Positions 62,242-64,000 of a stretch of 64,000 nucleotides of DNA are shown here, piece by piece. The notes under the pieces were generated by a model. It made no database searches, was not told where the DNA came from, and was given only the letters and a program-made list of their open reading frames with translations. This stretch comes from Anditalea andensis (GTDB lineage Bacteria > Bacteroidota > Bacteroidia > Cytophagales > Cyclobacteriaceae). The position numbers and the translations under genes are program-made. The stretch covers positions 372,001 through 436,000 of the forward strand of contig NZ_JMIH01000014.1 of assembly GCF_000714815.1 (NCBI RefSeq). The letters are read 5' to 3'. Positions within the stretch are counted from its first letter, which is position 1, and each line of letters begins with the position of its first letter.

Positions 62242-64000
62242 TTAAAACAAAGCCGATACCTGCATCCTTCCGATATGCACTTTCTTTCCCAATCCTTCTG
62301 AATTTCTACCTTCATAGACCATATTCATTTGCAAGCCCTGCCCTATTTTCTGAATCCAGTTGAAATTCCATATGAAATTAGTGCCTACCGCAAGTGCCTG
62401 AAGCATTTCATATCCCACGGGTGTATTGGGCTGTCCATTATAATCTATATAAGTATAGTTGAGATTTAGATTGAGCGTGGTTTTGATGGCTTTGGCAAAT
62501 CGCACATCCAGTCCCATATGATGATGTAAGGCTAGTTCCTTGATTTCATCATTAGTAACATTAAGCTTTCCAGTATACATATAATTGCCTGTGGCCCGAA
62601 TGGTAGAAGTCGGCTGATAACTCAGCTCTGGCCCATAGCCCTTCAGACCGATTGCATAATTCCTATTTTCCAAAAAGTCTGAAGCTGCCAGCCTCTTTCC
62701 TATATTGGCTAAAAACCTGACGTTAAGCATAGGGTTCAGGTTAATGCGCGTATTCAGGCGCCACTCTCTCTGTATCAGGTCTTCATAGCCACCAGATAGT
62801 AGCTGTTTAGATCGGCTATCAAATAAAGATAGGTCAAACCCATACTTAGCCGAGGACCTATTAAAAAACAGAGAAGAACGGACTGAATGTCTTACACTGA
62901 TCAGGTTTTCATCACCTAGCCCTTTCGAAAATGGCAACACCCTGTCCCAAAATTCAGAAGAAGTGATTTTCTTGTCAACATTCAAACTTGTATTACTAGA
63001 AAACTTTTGAAGAATTGCACGGACACCACTCTCTTTTTTCCAAAGGTCTGGAAACTTAGTATTTAATCTATAATTGAATACTGTATTAAAAGCCTGGATG
63101 TAATCGTCGGTGGGCACAAAAATTTTAATGAAATTTTTTTCATCTGGATTGATAGCGAGATAAAATTCATTCAGCTGCTGCACCCCATCTTCATTATCAT
63201 CCCTCCAGGTATGTGTCCCTTCCCCTGTAGGCACGGGAAGGTATACAAACTCCTTTCTCAATTCCCGCCCATTCCCTATAGCGTAATTTAATTCGCTCCT
63301 AATAGCATTATTGATTATTTGACCCATATAATCAATACGCCCCATAATAGTGGTTTCTTCAGGCAAGTCTATTTGCAGATACTGAAGCTTCCTGTAAAGG
63401 AATGTTCCTTTTATATCATGATTGCCCATCTTTTTATTTATACCATAGTGGGCTGTAAATGCTTTAGTATAAGGCAGCATTTCTCCAATTACAGGTAACT
63501 GATCCTCTCTCCAGCTCGCTTTGGCAAAAAAAGAATAGGTAAGCGTATCATTGCTAATCAAATAAACCTGATGTTCTTTAAAGTTATTAGCAGAACTCAC
63601 TACACTGTCACTTTCTACATGACTTACTTTATTTCTATCTAACAGCAGCCGATATCCCGGCACCAGTATTTTACTCCTGTATTCCACATTCCCGTTGTAC
63701 CTAAACCAGTCAGCGTGTAAATTTCTGACATCGTTCTTTAGGGTAAAAATATCATTGATCAGAAAAATGCGTTTGGTAAGCTGCTGATTATACCTGCCCA
63801 GCTGCTGATGGCCTCTGAGAATACCTCCTCTGTTTCTGAGATTTACCCTATAAGAAATCAGATTACCAGAGTTTTTGTGGGCTTCAAGTTGGGCAGAAAA
63901 GAGATGATCCGAAGTGGGAACAGTCAGCACTGTATCATCCAAGTTCCAGTCTCTGTCAAATTCTATATACCTTGCCCGATCTATAAATGAAAAATTAGAT
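62242..64000 (-). CDS. Large barrel-like envelope protein, C-terminal part (5' end outside the window)
   Basis: The reading frame is open to the right edge: upstream of the first possible internal TTG start at 63942, in-frame codons continue (IDRARYIEFDRDWNLDD) with no stop, so the gene continues beyond 64000. The visible ~585 residues are strand-rich, with many alternating aromatic residues and an outer-membrane-like end (VHIGRMQVSALF). A DDNEDGVQQLNEF segment (~260) looks like an acidic loop of the DxNxDG type, often Ca-binding in other folds. I do not recognise the family with certainty. It may belong to the large Cytophagales surface or outer-membrane proteins of unknown role. Confidence 0.7.
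   Translation of the reverse strand, partial: SNFSFIDRARYIEFDRDWNLDDTVLTVPTSDHLFSAQLEAHKNSGNLISYRVNLRNRGGILRGHQQLGRYNQQLTKRIFLINDIFTLKNDVRNLHADWFRYNGNVEYRSKILVPGYRLLLDRNKVSHVESDSVVSSANNFKEHQVYLISNDTLTYSFFAKASWREDQLPVIGEMLPYTKAFTAHYGINKKMGNHDIKGTFLYRKLQYLQIDLPEETTIMGRIDYMGQIINNAIRSELNYAIGNGRELRKEFVYLPVPTGEGTHTWRDDNEDGVQQLNEFYLAINPDEKNFIKIFVPTDDYIQAFNTVFNYRLNTKFPDLWKKESGVRAILQKFSSNTSLNVDKKITSSEFWDRVLPFSKGLGDENLISVRHSVRSSLFFNRSSAKYGFDLSLFDSRSKQLLSGGYEDLIQREWRLNTRINLNPMLNVRFLANIGKRLAASDFLENRNYAIGLKGYGPELSYQPTSTIRATGNYMYTGKLNVTNDEIKELALHHHMGLDVRFAKAIKTTLNLNLNYTYIDYNGQPNTPVGYEMLQALAVGTNFIWNFNWIQKIGQGLQMNMVYEGRNSEGLGKKVHIGRMQVSALF

Noticed and set aside
1-64000. tRNA, rRNA, CRISPR or insertion sequences
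   Set aside because: No T-loop-like pattern in a clover-leaf context, no repeat-spacer array and no transposase-like frame was found by eye.

Overview
The window looks like chromosomal DNA of a Bacteroidota bacterium, most likely order Cytophagales. The DNA is AT-rich, and several upstream regions carry matches to the Bacteroidota -7 element TAnnTTTG. There is a Bacteroidota-type LptD, a long-form IspG, a LysS with a C-terminal extension, an SDR-type threonine dehydrogenase beside kbl, a DUF1599/DoxX-like gene pair, and many lipoproteins and beta-barrels. The genus cannot be fixed from sequence alone. I see no rRNA, tRNA, CRISPR array, insertion sequence, phage or plasmid genes. The region is mostly core metabolism, with a few poorly known genes in between.

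Layout. 0-8 kb: end of lptD, arginine deiminase, an M13 peptidase lipoprotein, lysS and proline dehydrogenase, then the DAHP synthase/chorismate mutase fusion. 8-16 kb: a porin-like barrel, a two-subunit molybdenum hydroxylase, a solo HsdR_N-like protein, an amidohydrolase lipoprotein and an HhH membrane protein. 16-25.6 kb: hemA, a WG-repeat protein, nfeD-floA, proS, a Met/Gly-rich lipoprotein and a FadL-type barrel. 25.6-29.6 kb: DUF1599, DoxX-like protein and aroK on one strand, diverging from folP-cdaA on the other. 29.7-36.4 kb: divergent kbl/tdh (threonine to glycine), an NlpE-like lipoprotein, a YihY-family protein, a YffB/Spx-like protein, a DUF4168-like protein and hemL. 36.4-45.3 kb: a TPR-periplasmic-binding protein, guaA, unknown proteins, a ligase-associated exonuclease without partners, small unknown genes, an SDR, folE and a PTPS/QueD gene. 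45.5-51.3 kb: two convergent L,D-transpeptidases, kdsA, kdsC and a GNAT-nitrilase fusion. 51.6-64 kb: an outer-membrane protein, a TlpA thioredoxin, leuS, an FKBP, a minus-strand cluster (SDR, ispG, a small membrane protein, an MmcQ-like protein, an ABC ATPase), and a barrel-like protein that runs off the right edge.

The genes group by pathway: heme (hemA, hemL), folate/pterin (folP, folE, PTPS), shikimate (DAHP synthase-CM, aroK), Kdo/LPS (kdsA, kdsC, lptD), peptidoglycan (two Ldts) and tRNA charging (lysS, proS, leuS). Intrinsic terminators are unusually easy to see. Several overlap stop codons, and one lies inside the end of aroK. No clear new defence or mobile system is present. The best candidates for new biology are the Met/Gly-rich lipoprotein, the DoxX/thioredoxin-like protein in the folP-cdaA neighbourhood, the small unknown genes at 42.0-43.3 kb, and the GNAT-nitrilase fusion coupled to kdsC.
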